A stretch of 64,000 nucleotides of DNA from Bog-473 sp963756025. GTDB lineage: Bacteria; Actinomycetota; Acidimicrobiia; Acidimicrobiales; RAAP-2. The notes beneath the pieces were generated by a model that was not told the origin of the DNA, made no database searches, and worked only from the letters and a program-made list of their open reading frames with translations. The position numbers and the translations under genes are program-made. Below are positions 46,013-54,258 of this stretch, piece by piece; position 1 is the first letter of the stretch, and every line of letters starts with the position of its first letter. The stretch lies in the NCBI GenBank assembly GCA_963756025.1, contig CAVWMF010000001.1, positions 62,001 through 126,000 of the forward strand, in the 5' to 3' direction.

Positions 46013-47368
46013 TCAACTCTCTCCGGGGTGCTTTGTCTCTACGGGAACGGACGGCGAGCCTTTCACGGCGGGGACGGCGGGGACGGCGGGGACGGCGGGG
46101 ACGGCGGCCCGCGGCACGGCGGCGGCGCGGGGTCCCGGATCGGCATCGGGTGGGCGGGCGCGCAGGAGCACCGCGCTCCCGACCAGTGCGGCGCCGAGTG
46201 AGCCGAGGAGCAGGCCCACCTGGGCGCCGGAGAAGAGCAAGGGTCGGGTGCCGAAGACGGCGTGTGCAAAGAGCAGGGGGACGGTGAGCCCCATGCCGCA
46301 GAGCAGGCTCACGCCGATGATGTGCCGCCACGTCGTCCGATCAGGCAATCCACAGAGTCCGAGCCGGACGACCAGTGCGACCGCCAGCGTGATCCCCAAC
46401 ATCTTCCCCGCGATGCGAGCGGTGAAGATGGACCAGATCACCGACGTGGAACCCGATGTGTGCCACACCGCGCCGGTCAGCACCACTCCGGCGTTGGCGA
46501 CGACGAAAAGTGGGAGGACGATGTAGCTCGACACTGCGTGCACCGGGCCCTCGAGGGAGCGTCCGGCGCGTGCGCCCCGGGCGACCGGGACCATGATGCC
46601 GACGAAGGCCCCGGCGAGGGTGGGCTCGATGCCCGCACGGGCGAAGAGGTACCAGCTTGCCAACGCGGCGATGACGTAGGGCCACCACGGGTCGCGGACG
46701 CGCCGGCGCAGCAGGAAGATCACGACAAGTGCGCCCACGGCGGCCGCCAACCAGCCGTAGTGGATCTTCGTCGACGCCACCAGCGCCAGGACGACAACCG
46801 AGGCGATGTCATCGGCAACCGCCAATGCAAGCACGAACACACGTAACGGTTGCGGGACACGGCGTCCGAGGAGAGCGATGACGCCGAGGGTGAAGGCGAC
46901 GTCGGTGGCCATCGGGATGCCCCAGCCCCGGGCCAGGTCACCGTGGGCGTGGGACCCGAGCGCGGCGATCGTGACCAGGTAGACCAACGCAGCGCCGGCC
47001 ATGCCGCCCAGGGCGGCCAGTACCGGGAGGAGCGCGTTGCGGCGATCACGCAGCGACCCGTCGGCGACTTCCCGTCCGATCTCGAGGCCCACGGCGAGGA
47101 AGAAGATCGTCATCAAGCCGTTGTCGACCTCGTTCTCCACGGTCCGCAACGCGGCGGGAAGCGGCCCCGGTCCGGTCGTCACCCGGTGGCCCCATGCCGC
47201 GACATAGCTGTGGTAATCGAGGTTCGCCCATATCAGTGCCGTCACGAGGGCAACCACGAGGACGACCCCTCCGGCCATCTCAGTGCGTCCGAATTGGGCC
47301 AGGGCATCGGCCCATGCCTGCGGGTGCCACGGCGGCGGCGGCGTCCGATGCCGTGTCGTGTGGTTCAC
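46013..47368 (-). CDS. nhaA: Na+/H+ antiporter NhaA
   Basis: A 451-residue sodium/proton antiporter of the inner membrane. The ion-binding region is GWGIPMATDVAFTLGVIALLG and ALAVADDIASVVVLAL (the adjacent Asp pair), with about twelve helices starting at MAGGVVLVVALVTALIWANL. GTG 47368 gives an N-terminus of normal length; the frame is open further upstream. The C-terminal tail is a low-complexity AVPAVPAVPAVK run encoded by a 9-bp tandem repeat, not part of the transporter fold. The divergent MFS gene starts about 105 bases away. Confidence 0.92.
   Translation of the reverse strand: MNHTTRHRTPPPPWHPQAWADALAQFGRTEMAGGVVLVVALVTALIWANLDYHSYVAAWGHRVTTGPGPLPAALRTVENEVDNGLMTIFFLAVGLEIGREVADGSLRDRRNALLPVLAALGGMAGAALVYLVTIAALGSHAHGDLARGWGIPMATDVAFTLGVIALLGRRVPQPLRVFVLALAVADDIASVVVLALVASTKIHYGWLAAAVGALVVIFLLRRRVRDPWWPYVIAALASWYLFARAGIEPTLAGAFVGIMVPVARGARAGRSLEGPVHAVSSYIVLPLFVVANAGVVLTGAVWHTSGSTSVIWSIFTARIAGKMLGITLAVALVVRLGLCGLPDRTTWRHIIGVSLLCGMGLTVPLLFAHAVFGTRPLLFSGAQVGLLLGSLGAALVGSAVLLRARPPDADPGPRAAAVPRAAVPAVPAVPAVPAVKGSPSVPVETKHPGES
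46065..46107 (-). repeat. 9-bp tandem repeat in the 3' end of nhaA
   Basis: Four full copies and one partial copy of acggcgggg (plus strand) start at 46065, 46074, 46083, 46092 and 46101. Read in nhaA they encode repeated Ala-Val-Pro units in the cytoplasmic tail. The unit is a multiple of three, so copy-number change would be tolerated. Confidence 0.8.
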
Positions 47369-47473
47369 GAGACGAGATTCGGTGTCGCCGGCGGTCCGGC
47401 CTGGCAAGATGGCACCCGGATCAACATATTTCCACGAGGGGGCGAGCACGGTGACCGACGGAGGGAGTCCAGC

Positions 47474-49549
47474 GTGACGGTGACGGCGCTCCCTGCGGCG
47501 GAGCCGATGACAAAGCGCCGGCTCTGGCTCATCCTCGGTGCGCTCCTCCTCGGGCTCTTACTGGCCGCTCTCGACGGGACGATTGTCTCCACTGCGCTCC
47601 CCACGATCGTCGGAGATCTCCACGGCGGTTCCCATCTCACATGGGTCGTGACGGCCTACCTGCTGGCTTCAACGGTCTCGACCCCGCTGTGGGGGAAGTT
47701 GGGGGACCAGTATGGCCGCAAGGTCTTCTTCCAGGCCGCCATTGTCATCTTCGTCGTCGGCTCGGCCTTGGCGGGATTCAGCCACACCATGACCGAGCTC
47801 ATCGCGTTTCGTGCCCTGCAGGGTCTGGGTGGTGGCGGCCTGCTGGTCGGCGCCCAGACGATCATCGGCGACGTCGTCTCCCCGCGCGAGCGCGGCCGCT
47901 ACATGGGTCTCTTCGGGGCCATGTTCGGCGTGGCGACCGTCGTCGGTCCGCTCATCGGCGGCCTGTGCGTGACCTACCTCTCCTGGCGCTGGGTCTTCTA
48001 CATCAACCTGCCCTTCGGCATACTGGCCCTCATCGTCACCGGGGCGGTGTTGCCGGGAACGCTGCGCCGGGTACATCACAGCATTGACTACCTGGGCTCG
48101 CTGACGCTTTCCGGCGCGGCGACCGCCCTGATCCTCTTTGCCAGTCTCGGCGGTATCTCGTGGAGCTGGGCGTCACGCCAGAGCGTGGCGCTGGCCCTCG
48201 GCGGGATCGTCCTGACGCTCCTCTTCCTTCTGGTGGAACACCGGGCCAAGGAACCGGTCATTCCGCTCAAGCTCTTCCGGTTACGCGTCTTCCAGGCCTC
48301 GAGTGCCATCGGCTTCGTCATGGGGTTCGCCATGTTCGGTGCGGTGACGTTCCTGCCTCTCTTCCTGCAAGATGTGAAAAACGTCAGCCCCACGCTCTCG
48401 GGCCTGCGTTTGTTTCCGCTCATGTTCGGTCTGTTCGGGGCATCCATCATTTCCGGTCGCCTCGTGACCCGGTGGGGTCGTTACAAGATCTTCCCCATTC
48501 TCGGCACGGCCTGCATGACACTGGGCGCCTTCCTTCTCTCCCTCATCGGCATCCAGACGAGCGTGCCGGTGACGGCGCTCTACATGTTCGTGTTCGGGGT
48601 CGGGCTCGGACTGACCCAGCAGGTGCTGGTCGTGGCGGTGCAGAACGCGGTCTCGTACGAGGATCTCGGCGTGGCGACGTCGGGGGCCACGTTCTTCCGC
48701 ATGATCGGAGGATCGTTCGGCACAGCGGTCTTCGGGGCGATCTACGCCAACGTCCTGACCCACAAGCTCGAACCGGTCATCACCTCGCTCCCCAAGGGGA
48801 CCAAGGTCAATTTGCAGACGCTGGATCCTTTCACGCTGCACCAGTTGGCCCGGCTGTTCCCGGTGGTCTACGACAAGATCCTCGCGGCGATCACCGCGTC
48901 CCTGCAGACCGTCTTCCTGGTGGCCGTCCCCATCGCGGCGTTCGCGTTCCTCCTCAGCTGGTTCCTGCCGGAACTTCCGCTGCGGCGGTCGATATCGACG
49001 CTCGAAGTCAGCGAAGGTTTCGGGCTCCCCGAGCCTCGCTCGTCGCTCCAAGAAATCGAACTGTCCCTCGAACGGATAGCCAGCCGGGAGAACCGCGTCG
49101 AGCTGTACCACACGATGGCGCAGCGAGCCGGAATCGATCTTCCACCCCAGTCGTGCTGGCTGCTCTACCGCCTGGCGGACCGGCCGGGGGAAACCGTGCT
49201 GGAGGTGGCTGCGCGCTTGAAGGTCAGCCGGGAGATCCTCCAACAGGGTGTTCGTGGCTTGGTCGCCGCGGGCATGGTGGTCGTCGTGCAGCGAGGCAAC
49301 GACCACGACGTGAACCTGACGCCGGCCGGATTCGCCGCGATGGACCGCTTGACCGAAGCACGTCGCACCGGGCTGACCGAGTTGCTCGAGGGATGGAATC
49401 CGGCCGAACACCCCGAGATCGTCGAATTGGTGAAAGAACTCGCCAGCTCACTTCTGGCCGATGACAAGAAGATGCTCGAAGACGCGCTCCCCCATGAGAC
49501 CGAGGCGGCCGCCGCGGCGGCCGGGGGTGGGAATCCCGGAACGACGTAG
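47474..49549 (+). CDS. MFS multidrug exporter (DHA2) fused to a C-terminal MarR-like domain
   Basis: A 691-residue protein. Residues 1 to about 510 are a 14-helix DHA2 exporter: LDGTIVSTALPTIVGDLHGG, GKLGDQYGRKVFF and WRWVFYINLPFGI. After a short linker, residues from about 545 form a MarR-type winged helix: AQRAGIDLPPQSCWLLYRL, TVLEVAARLKVSREILQQGV, RGLVAAGMVVVVQRG and LTPAGFAAMDRLTEARR. GTG 47474 lies 6 bases after GGGAG; the frame upstream is antisense to nhaA. The DNA-binding domain would face the cytoplasm, so the pump may sense or bind DNA or use the fold for protein contacts. No separate regulator is adjacent. Confidence 0.92.
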   Translation: MTVTALPAAEPMTKRRLWLILGALLLGLLLAALDGTIVSTALPTIVGDLHGGSHLTWVVTAYLLASTVSTPLWGKLGDQYGRKVFFQAAIVIFVVGSALAGFSHTMTELIAFRALQGLGGGGLLVGAQTIIGDVVSPRERGRYMGLFGAMFGVATVVGPLIGGLCVTYLSWRWVFYINLPFGILALIVTGAVLPGTLRRVHHSIDYLGSLTLSGAATALILFASLGGISWSWASRQSVALALGGIVLTLLFLLVEHRAKEPVIPLKLFRLRVFQASSAIGFVMGFAMFGAVTFLPLFLQDVKNVSPTLSGLRLFPLMFGLFGASIISGRLVTRWGRYKIFPILGTACMTLGAFLLSLIGIQTSVPVTALYMFVFGVGLGLTQQVLVVAVQNAVSYEDLGVATSGATFFRMIGGSFGTAVFGAIYANVLTHKLEPVITSLPKGTKVNLQTLDPFTLHQLARLFPVVYDKILAAITASLQTVFLVAVPIAAFAFLLSWFLPELPLRRSISTLEVSEGFGLPEPRSSLQEIELSLERIASRENRVELYHTMAQRAGIDLPPQSCWLLYRLADRPGETVLEVAARLKVSREILQQGVRGLVAAGMVVVVQRGNDHDVNLTPAGFAAMDRLTEARRTGLTELLEGWNPAEHPEIVELVKELASSLLADDKKMLEDALPHETEAAAAAAGGGNPGTT

Positions 49550-49569
49550 AGAAGGGAGCGTCCGGGCGC

Positions 49570-50569
49570 TCAGCTGTCCGTGAGGGCGGCGCGTAGCCGG
49601 GCCTTGGCTCCGTCGGCGGCGCCGATCGCATCGAGACCGAGCAGGGCGGCGCCCAACACCGGGGGCACCGTGAGCCGACGGAGGACCGCGCCCGGGGCCA
49701 CGGCGAGGATCCCGTCGGCCACCCGGCCATGAAAGCCGGCGTCGTGGGTGTCGAAGATGCCACCTCCGAGAACCACCTCGACCGCGGCGTCGTGCACGCC
49801 CAGCCGCGAGATCGCCGCCCCGGCGAAGGCCGCCACTTCGTCGGCCAAGGTGTCCGCTGCGGCGCGGGCGGCGGCATCGCCCTCTGCTGCCGCGTCGAGC
49901 AAGCACGCGCGCCAGTTCGAACAACTGCCCATAGGGGATGGTTCCGCTGTAGACGCCGGTGAGGACGGCTTCGGCATCGACCTCGCCGAAATGCGCAGGC
50001 ACACGGGTGCGGAGCACCGTGGGCGACCCTCGCCCGTCCCCCGCACGCAGCGCCAGCCCCAGGGCCCGCACGCCCAGCCACGAGCCGCCGGGGGCGAAGT
50101 CCCCGGAGAGCTCGGCCAGAGCAGGAAAACGAACGGCGGCCCCGTCGGGACCGATGCCGGCACAGTTCAGCCCGGTGCCGCAGACGACGCCGATGCCCCA
50201 GGTGGAGCTGGTGCCAGCCCGTGATACGGCGAACGTGTCGTTGAACAAGAGGTCCGAACCGGTCCAACCCCGCAGAGCGATCGCCGGCGCGAGGTGTTCT
50301 TCGTCAATCGGAAGGTCGATGCCGGCCAGGCAATACACGCCGATGTCGCAGAGCGGGAACGGCGGCTCGGTGATGCCGGCGGCCTCGGTGACGGCGGCGA
50401 TGGCGGCGCCCACGGCGTCCATGGCGCCGTCGAGGCCCACGAGTTGGTGATTGCTCGGACCGACGCGGGAACGACCGAGCAGTGTGCCGTCGGCGGCCAC
50501 CAGCACGGCATCTGTCTTCGTGCTGCCGCCGTCGAGCGCCAGCACGATCGGTTCGGGGCTGTCGCGCAT
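49570..50569 (-). CDS. BadF/BadG/N-acetylglucosamine kinase-type ATPase (one frameshift)
   Basis: A sugar kinase of the ASKHA fold, about 333 residues, probably phosphorylating N-acetylglucosamine or a related amino sugar. The phosphate-1 loop is LALDGGSTKTDAVLV, phosphate-2 is STWGIGVVCGTGLNC, and GGSWLGVRALGLALR is the family motif. The frame breaks at about 49900-49908 after FELARV and resumes as LLDAAAEGDAAARAAAD, with the adenosine motif EVVLGGGIFDT. ATG 50569 lies 6 bases after TACTAT, so the gene is leaderless. It diverges from the GH4 glucosidase gene. Confidence 0.85.
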
Positions 50570-50575
50570 GGTCGG

Positions 50576-50585
50576 ATAGTACGTT
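50576..50585. promoter_or_regulatory. symmetric bidirectional -10 element ATAGTACGTT
   Basis: Leftwards TACTAT (50581-50576) ends 6 bases before ATG 50569; rightwards TACGTT (50580-50585) ends 7 bases before GTG 50593. The two boxes share the central TA, exactly as at 18669-18678. The divergent gap is 23 bases, so both transcripts should be leaderless. Confidence 0.65.
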
Positions 50586-50592
50586 GCATCGT

Positions 50593-51876
50593 GTGGGGAT
50601 CAAGGTTGCGGTCGTCGGCGGCGGCAGCACCTATACCCCCGAGCTCGTCGACGGTCTGTGCGACCACGAGGACCGTATGGTCGTGGACGATCTGGTCCTG
50701 CTCGATCCCAGCGAGGAGCGGCGCGACATCGTCGGGGGCCTGGCGGAGCGCATCCTGCGCCATCGCGGCTGGGGCGGCACCTTTTCCACGACGGCCGACC
50801 GGCATGCGGCCCTCGAAGGGGCGGATTTCGTCGTCGTCCAACTGCGCATCGGAGGGCAGGCGGCGCGCCACGTGGACGAGACGCTCCCCGTCGGCTACGG
50901 CTGCCTCGGGCAGGAGACCACGGGGGTGGGTGGGTTGGCCAAAGCGTTGCGCACCGTGCCGACAGTGCTCGAGTTGGCCGAAGAGACGGCGGCCCGCGCG
51001 AACCGCGGGGCGTGGTTCGTCGATTTCACCAACCCGGTCGGCATCGTCACGCAAGCGTTGCTCGACGAGGGTCATCGGGCCGTCGGCCTGTGCAACGTGG
51101 CCATCTGGGGTCAGCGGCGCCTGGGCCACTATCTCGGTGTCGATCCCGACCGTGTGGAGATCGAGCACGTGGGATTGAACCACTTGAGCTGGATCCGCTC
51201 GGCCCGGGTCACCGGGGAGGCCGGGGATCGCCTGCCCGAGCTCTTCGCCGCCCGTGGGCCCGAGCTGGCGCTCGAAAGCGGGAGCCCGATAGAGGCGTTG
51301 CGACTGCTGGGGGCGCTGCCGTCGTACTACGTGCACTATTACTACCAACACGACGCTGACGTCGCCCAGCAGTCCACGCCCGGGTACCGGCCCAGGGCGG
51401 ACGTGGTGGCGGAGCTGGAGGCCACCCTTCTCGAGGAGTACCGCGACCCGGCGCTGGTGACGAAGCCCGATGGGCTGTCGTTTCGGGGTGGCGCGTACTA
51501 CTCGTTGGCCGCCGTCCGCCTCATGGCTTCGCTGCACGCCGGCACCGGTGACATGCAGGTCGTCGACATGCGGAACAACGGCGCCATTGCCGGCTTGCCC
51601 GATGATGCAGTGGTAGAGACGCGCGCGGTCGTTGATGCCGCCGGTGCCCACCCGATCGCGCAACGGCCGCTCCCTCCCGAAATGCTGGGCCTGGTCCAAC
51701 ACGCCAAGGCGTACGAGCAACTGGCGGTCAAGGCGGCGTGCTCGGGCAGTAGGGACGATGTGGTCCGGGCCCTCCTGGCCAACCCGTTGGTCGGCCAGTA
51801 CCCCCTGGCCGCTGATCTGGCTGATGCCCTGCTGGCGGCGAATCGGCACTATCTGCCGCGCTTCTTCTCGCCGTAG
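50593..51876 (+). CDS. family 4 glycosidase (6-phospho-beta-glucosidase type)
   Basis: A 427-residue GH4 enzyme that cleaves phosphorylated or free glycosides by an NAD- and metal-dependent redox mechanism. The NAD motif is KVAVVGGGSTYTPELVDGL; RIGGQAARHVDETLP, DFTNPVGIVTQALL, the metal-ligand Cys in VGLCNVAIWG and the His in HVGLNHLSW are all family landmarks. GTG 50593 is leaderless after TACGTT. The divergent sugar kinase suggests a shared amino-sugar or chitobiose-type pathway. No PTS genes are near, so the true substrate may not be phosphorylated by a PTS. Confidence 0.9.
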   Translation: MGIKVAVVGGGSTYTPELVDGLCDHEDRMVVDDLVLLDPSEERRDIVGGLAERILRHRGWGGTFSTTADRHAALEGADFVVVQLRIGGQAARHVDETLPVGYGCLGQETTGVGGLAKALRTVPTVLELAEETAARANRGAWFVDFTNPVGIVTQALLDEGHRAVGLCNVAIWGQRRLGHYLGVDPDRVEIEHVGLNHLSWIRSARVTGEAGDRLPELFAARGPELALESGSPIEALRLLGALPSYYVHYYYQHDADVAQQSTPGYRPRADVVAELEATLLEEYRDPALVTKPDGLSFRGGAYYSLAAVRLMASLHAGTGDMQVVDMRNNGAIAGLPDDAVVETRAVVDAAGAHPIAQRPLPPEMLGLVQHAKAYEQLAVKAACSGSRDDVVRALLANPLVGQYPLAADLADALLAANRHYLPRFFSP

Positions 51877-51888
51877 CGGATCGGGGAC

Positions 51889-53235
51889 CTACCCGGCGTT
51901 GTCGGTCGGTTGCGTCGTCGTGGGGGGTGACGTCGTCGTGGTGGTCGTCGGCTTCGTGGTCGTGGTGGTCGGCTTCGTGGTCGTGGTGGTGGTCGTCTTC
52001 GACGGGGGGCCCGCCGTCGTGGTCGTCGTCGCCGGAGCTGTGGTCGTCGTCGTGGGGGCGACGAAGGGCGAGGTTTCCCCCCGCTCGGAGGCCTGGCTGG
52101 CCGTCGGGGCCGCCGAAAGGTTCGTGCAACTCTGCGCGGCATTCCAGCTCGCCAGGGCGGTCGTCGCCGGGGTGCCGGTCAGGGGCTGCGGCAGGCCGGA
52201 CACGATGGTGGCCGGACGCCATGTCGCCGCCACGATGTGACGTCCGACGGCCGTGACGAGAAGTGAGCCGCTGTCCGTCTCGGGAGCGGTGTTGTCGTAG
52301 AACGCGAAGTTGCCGAGGCCGTAGTCGACGTAGGCGGTGCCGAGGTAGCCCCCGCCGAGCAGGACGTGCGCACCGCTCCCGATGACGATGTCGGCGCCGG
52401 CCTTGACCAGCTGGCCGGCGAGCGGCTCTTGCTCGGGCGCCGGACAGGCCACCGTTTCGGCCCCCCAGTGCAGATAGACGACGACGGTGTCGGACGTGCG
52501 CCGGGCCACCTGGACGGCCCGGACCAACTGGGTCGGGTTCAACGCGGAGGCGACGCCGCCTTGGCTCGAGGTGGCCGTCCAGGTGCTCACCAGGTTGGGG
52601 GCGATGATCTGCGTGGCCGCGATGACGGAAATGCGCTGCCCCCTGATCGTGGTCCGATAGGGGGCGAAGGCCTGCGCCGCGTTGCCGCCGACGCCGACCA
52701 TGGGGAACGACACCTGTTTGGCGGCCGCCAGGCCCTGGGCCAGGCCCGCCTGGCCGCAGTCGATCGCGTGATCATTGCCTTGGGAGATCACCGTGACGGA
52801 GGCATTGCGCAGCGCGGTCAGAGCGGTGGGTGGGGCGAAGAAGATGAAGGGTTTGTCCTGCCGCTGGGGGCACTGGCCGTCCGTGAGCGCGCTCTCGAGG
52901 TTCACCATGCGCAACTGGGAGTTGGCCAACAGCTGGCTCACCGTGTTGCCGAGCGCCGTGGCCGGATCCTCGGTGAGTCGCTGGCCCACCGCCCCTTCGA
53001 AGTGGACATCGCCGCCGAACGCCATGGTGACCGCTTTGCCGTCTCCCTTCCACGAGGGGTTGAGCGGAGAGTGCTTGGGGAATGTCTCGGTCGTCGTGGC
53101 GGCATGGTGCGGCGGAGGTTCGGGTGGCTTGGAGCCTCCACCGGAGAAGAAGGCCAGATAGATCAGGAAGAGAACGAGCAGGACGCCGACCGTGGCGAAC
53201 TGACGGCGCCGGCGCCTGACCCTCCGTGAGACCAC
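51889..53235 (-). CDS. CapA family protein with Thr-rich C-terminal tail
   Basis: A 448-residue membrane-anchored metallophosphatase-like protein of the CapA/PgsA family, linked in bacilli to poly-gamma-glutamate synthesis. After basic residues VRRRRRQ the anchor is FATVGVLLVLFLIYLAFF. The domain motifs are FGGDVHFEGAVG, NLESALTD, ISQGNDHAIDCG, YLHWGAE and IGSGAHVLLGG. About 65 C-terminal residues are Thr/Pro/Lys repeats (TTTTTKP), probably spanning the cell wall. GTG 53235, 6 bases after CATAGT, is chosen; GTG 53253 is possible. No other cap or pgs gene is near. Confidence 0.85.
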   Translation of the reverse strand: MVSRRVRRRRRQFATVGVLLVLFLIYLAFFSGGGSKPPEPPPHHAATTTETFPKHSPLNPSWKGDGKAVTMAFGGDVHFEGAVGQRLTEDPATALGNTVSQLLANSQLRMVNLESALTDGQCPQRQDKPFIFFAPPTALTALRNASVTVISQGNDHAIDCGQAGLAQGLAAAKQVSFPMVGVGGNAAQAFAPYRTTIRGQRISVIAATQIIAPNLVSTWTATSSQGGVASALNPTQLVRAVQVARRTSDTVVVYLHWGAETVACPAPEQEPLAGQLVKAGADIVIGSGAHVLLGGGYLGTAYVDYGLGNFAFYDNTAPETDSGSLLVTAVGRHIVAATWRPATIVSGLPQPLTGTPATTALASWNAAQSCTNLSAAPTASQASERGETSPFVAPTTTTTAPATTTTTAGPPSKTTTTTTTKPTTTTTKPTTTTTTSPPTTTQPTDNAG

Positions 53236-53241
53236 TTCGGC

Positions 53242-53247
53242 ACTATG
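53242..53247 (-). promoter_or_regulatory. -10-like box CATAGT before the capA-like gene
   Basis: Minus-strand CATAGT ends 6 bases before GTG 53235, the fourth example of the CANNNT-6-start variant in the window. Confidence 0.4.
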
Positions 53248-53298
53248 GCACACACTTCAGAGCTTGCTCAGAGCGTCTCTGCTCACTGTGGAGTCGGG

Positions 53299-53859
53299 TC
53301 ACCCGGGGCCGGGCAGTTCCTCCCACAGCGAGGCGAGCGCGGCGACCAGACCCTTGCACCCGTTGGCGATCATCTCGAGGCAGGTGTCAAACCCCGCTTC
53401 ATCGCCGTAGTACGGATCAGGCACGTCGGTGTCCGACCCCGAAGAAGGGTCGAACGCCCGCAAGGGGAACAGGCGCGACGGCTCGATGCCCAGACTGCGC
53501 AGTGTCTGCTGGTGACGTCCATCGAGGGCGAGGATCAGGTTGGACCGCTGCAACCGCGGGACCGAGATCTGGTGGGCGACGTGCGGCAGGTCGGGATACC
53601 CGGCACGCAGCAGGGCGGCCTTCGCCCGGGGGTCCATAGGCTCGCCGTCGTGCCAGGGCCCGGTGCCCGCGCTGGTGATGACCAGCCGGTCGCCCAGCGC
53701 CGTGCCATCGGGGAGGACGGTGGCCTCGGCCAAGACGCTGGTTGCGACCTCGGCCATCGGGGAGCGGCAGATGTTTCCCGTGCAGACGAAGACCATCTCG
53801 TAGGGCGTGCGCTCGACCCGGCGGGGGAGCGTGCCGAGCAACTCGGGGAGACGGCTCAT
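53299..53859 (-). CDS. low-molecular-weight protein-tyrosine phosphatase
   Basis: A 186-residue LMW-PTP. The catalytic loop is VCTGNICRSPMAE (Cys, six residues on Arg), and the general acid lies in DPYYGDEAGFD. ATG 53859 follows GGAGG; the frame extends upstream without support. Relatives dephosphorylate BY-kinases and control exopolysaccharide export, or are secreted. It lies 63 bases before the capA-like gene on the same strand, so both may serve envelope polymer synthesis. A free-standing arsenate-reductase role is less likely given the length. Confidence 0.88.
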   Translation of the reverse strand: MSRLPELLGTLPRRVERTPYEMVFVCTGNICRSPMAEVATSVLAEATVLPDGTALGDRLVITSAGTGPWHDGEPMDPRAKAALLRAGYPDLPHVAHQISVPRLQRSNLILALDGRHQQTLRSLGIEPSRLFPLRAFDPSSGSDTDVPDPYYGDEAGFDTCLEMIANGCKGLVAALASLWEELPGPG

Positions 53860-54083
53860 TCGGCCTCCAGGGGGAGATTCGGGACCTCGGTCTCGGACAT
53901 GGGCGCTCCTTCTCGGACCCCTCTCAGAGCGGCTGCCGAGTGGCCACCGGGCGGCTCTGGGAAGTGGGCGCACCATATCGCCTGCTTAACGGCGCCTGGG
54001 AATCATCGCGGCTCCCGAGGCTTCCGAGGGTCCGGGTGGGAAAAAGGAGGGGTCGCCGCGTCCCGTGTGCGTCGGCCTGGCCG

Positions 54084-54089
54084 TAAGCT
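54084..54089 (+). promoter_or_regulatory. -10 box TAAGCT upstream of the DUF3040 gene
   Basis: TAAGCT fits TANNNT and ends 7 bases before GTG 54097. It probably drives the small frame at 54097 and the DUF3040 gene. The remaining 220 or so bases back to the phosphatase gene show no gene or other signal. Confidence 0.5.
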
Positions 54090-54096
54090 GACAGGC

Positions 54097-54258
54097 GTGG
54101 CAGCGGCCAGGCAAGGGCGAAGTGGGCAGGCCCGCATTGTCAGTGTGGAGAACGCGTGCAAATATGGGCAGTGCATGGTCGTGACTAACAGGTTCGGCGC
54201 TGGATCGGGCGGGATGATGGGCCGAGGTGTGGGGGGTGTGGGTCGTGCCTCTTTCTGA
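54097..54258 (+). CDS. putative 53-residue leaderless protein
   Basis: GTG 54097 stands 7 bases after TAAGCT and opens a 53-codon frame (MAAARQGRSGQARIVSVENA, later CKYGQCMVVTNRFG) ending at 54258, 14 bases into the DUF3040 gene. It contains a CxxxxC pair and a Gly/Met-rich end. It may be a real small protein or a leader that couples translation to DUF3040. The base composition is coding-like but no homologue is recognised. Confidence 0.4.
   Translation: MAAARQGRSGQARIVSVENACKYGQCMVVTNRFGAGSGGMMGRGVGGVGRASF

Noticed and set aside
46850..47473. Long N-terminal extension of the MFS-MarR fusion in the same frame
   Set aside because: It is antisense to nhaA and rich in Asp/His/Arg as expected of a shadow; GTG 47474 has a good ribosome binding site and begins the normal MFS N-terminus.
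51925..52080. Repetitive GTCGTGGTG-type DNA with long open frames on the plus strand
   Set aside because: It is the antisense of the Thr-rich tail of the CapA-like protein; the plus-strand frames are Val/Gly shadows.
53245..54096. Plus-strand open frame antisense to the tyrosine phosphatase gene
   Set aside because: Composition is that of an antisense shadow; only the part after GTG 54097, with its own -10 box, is kept as a candidate.
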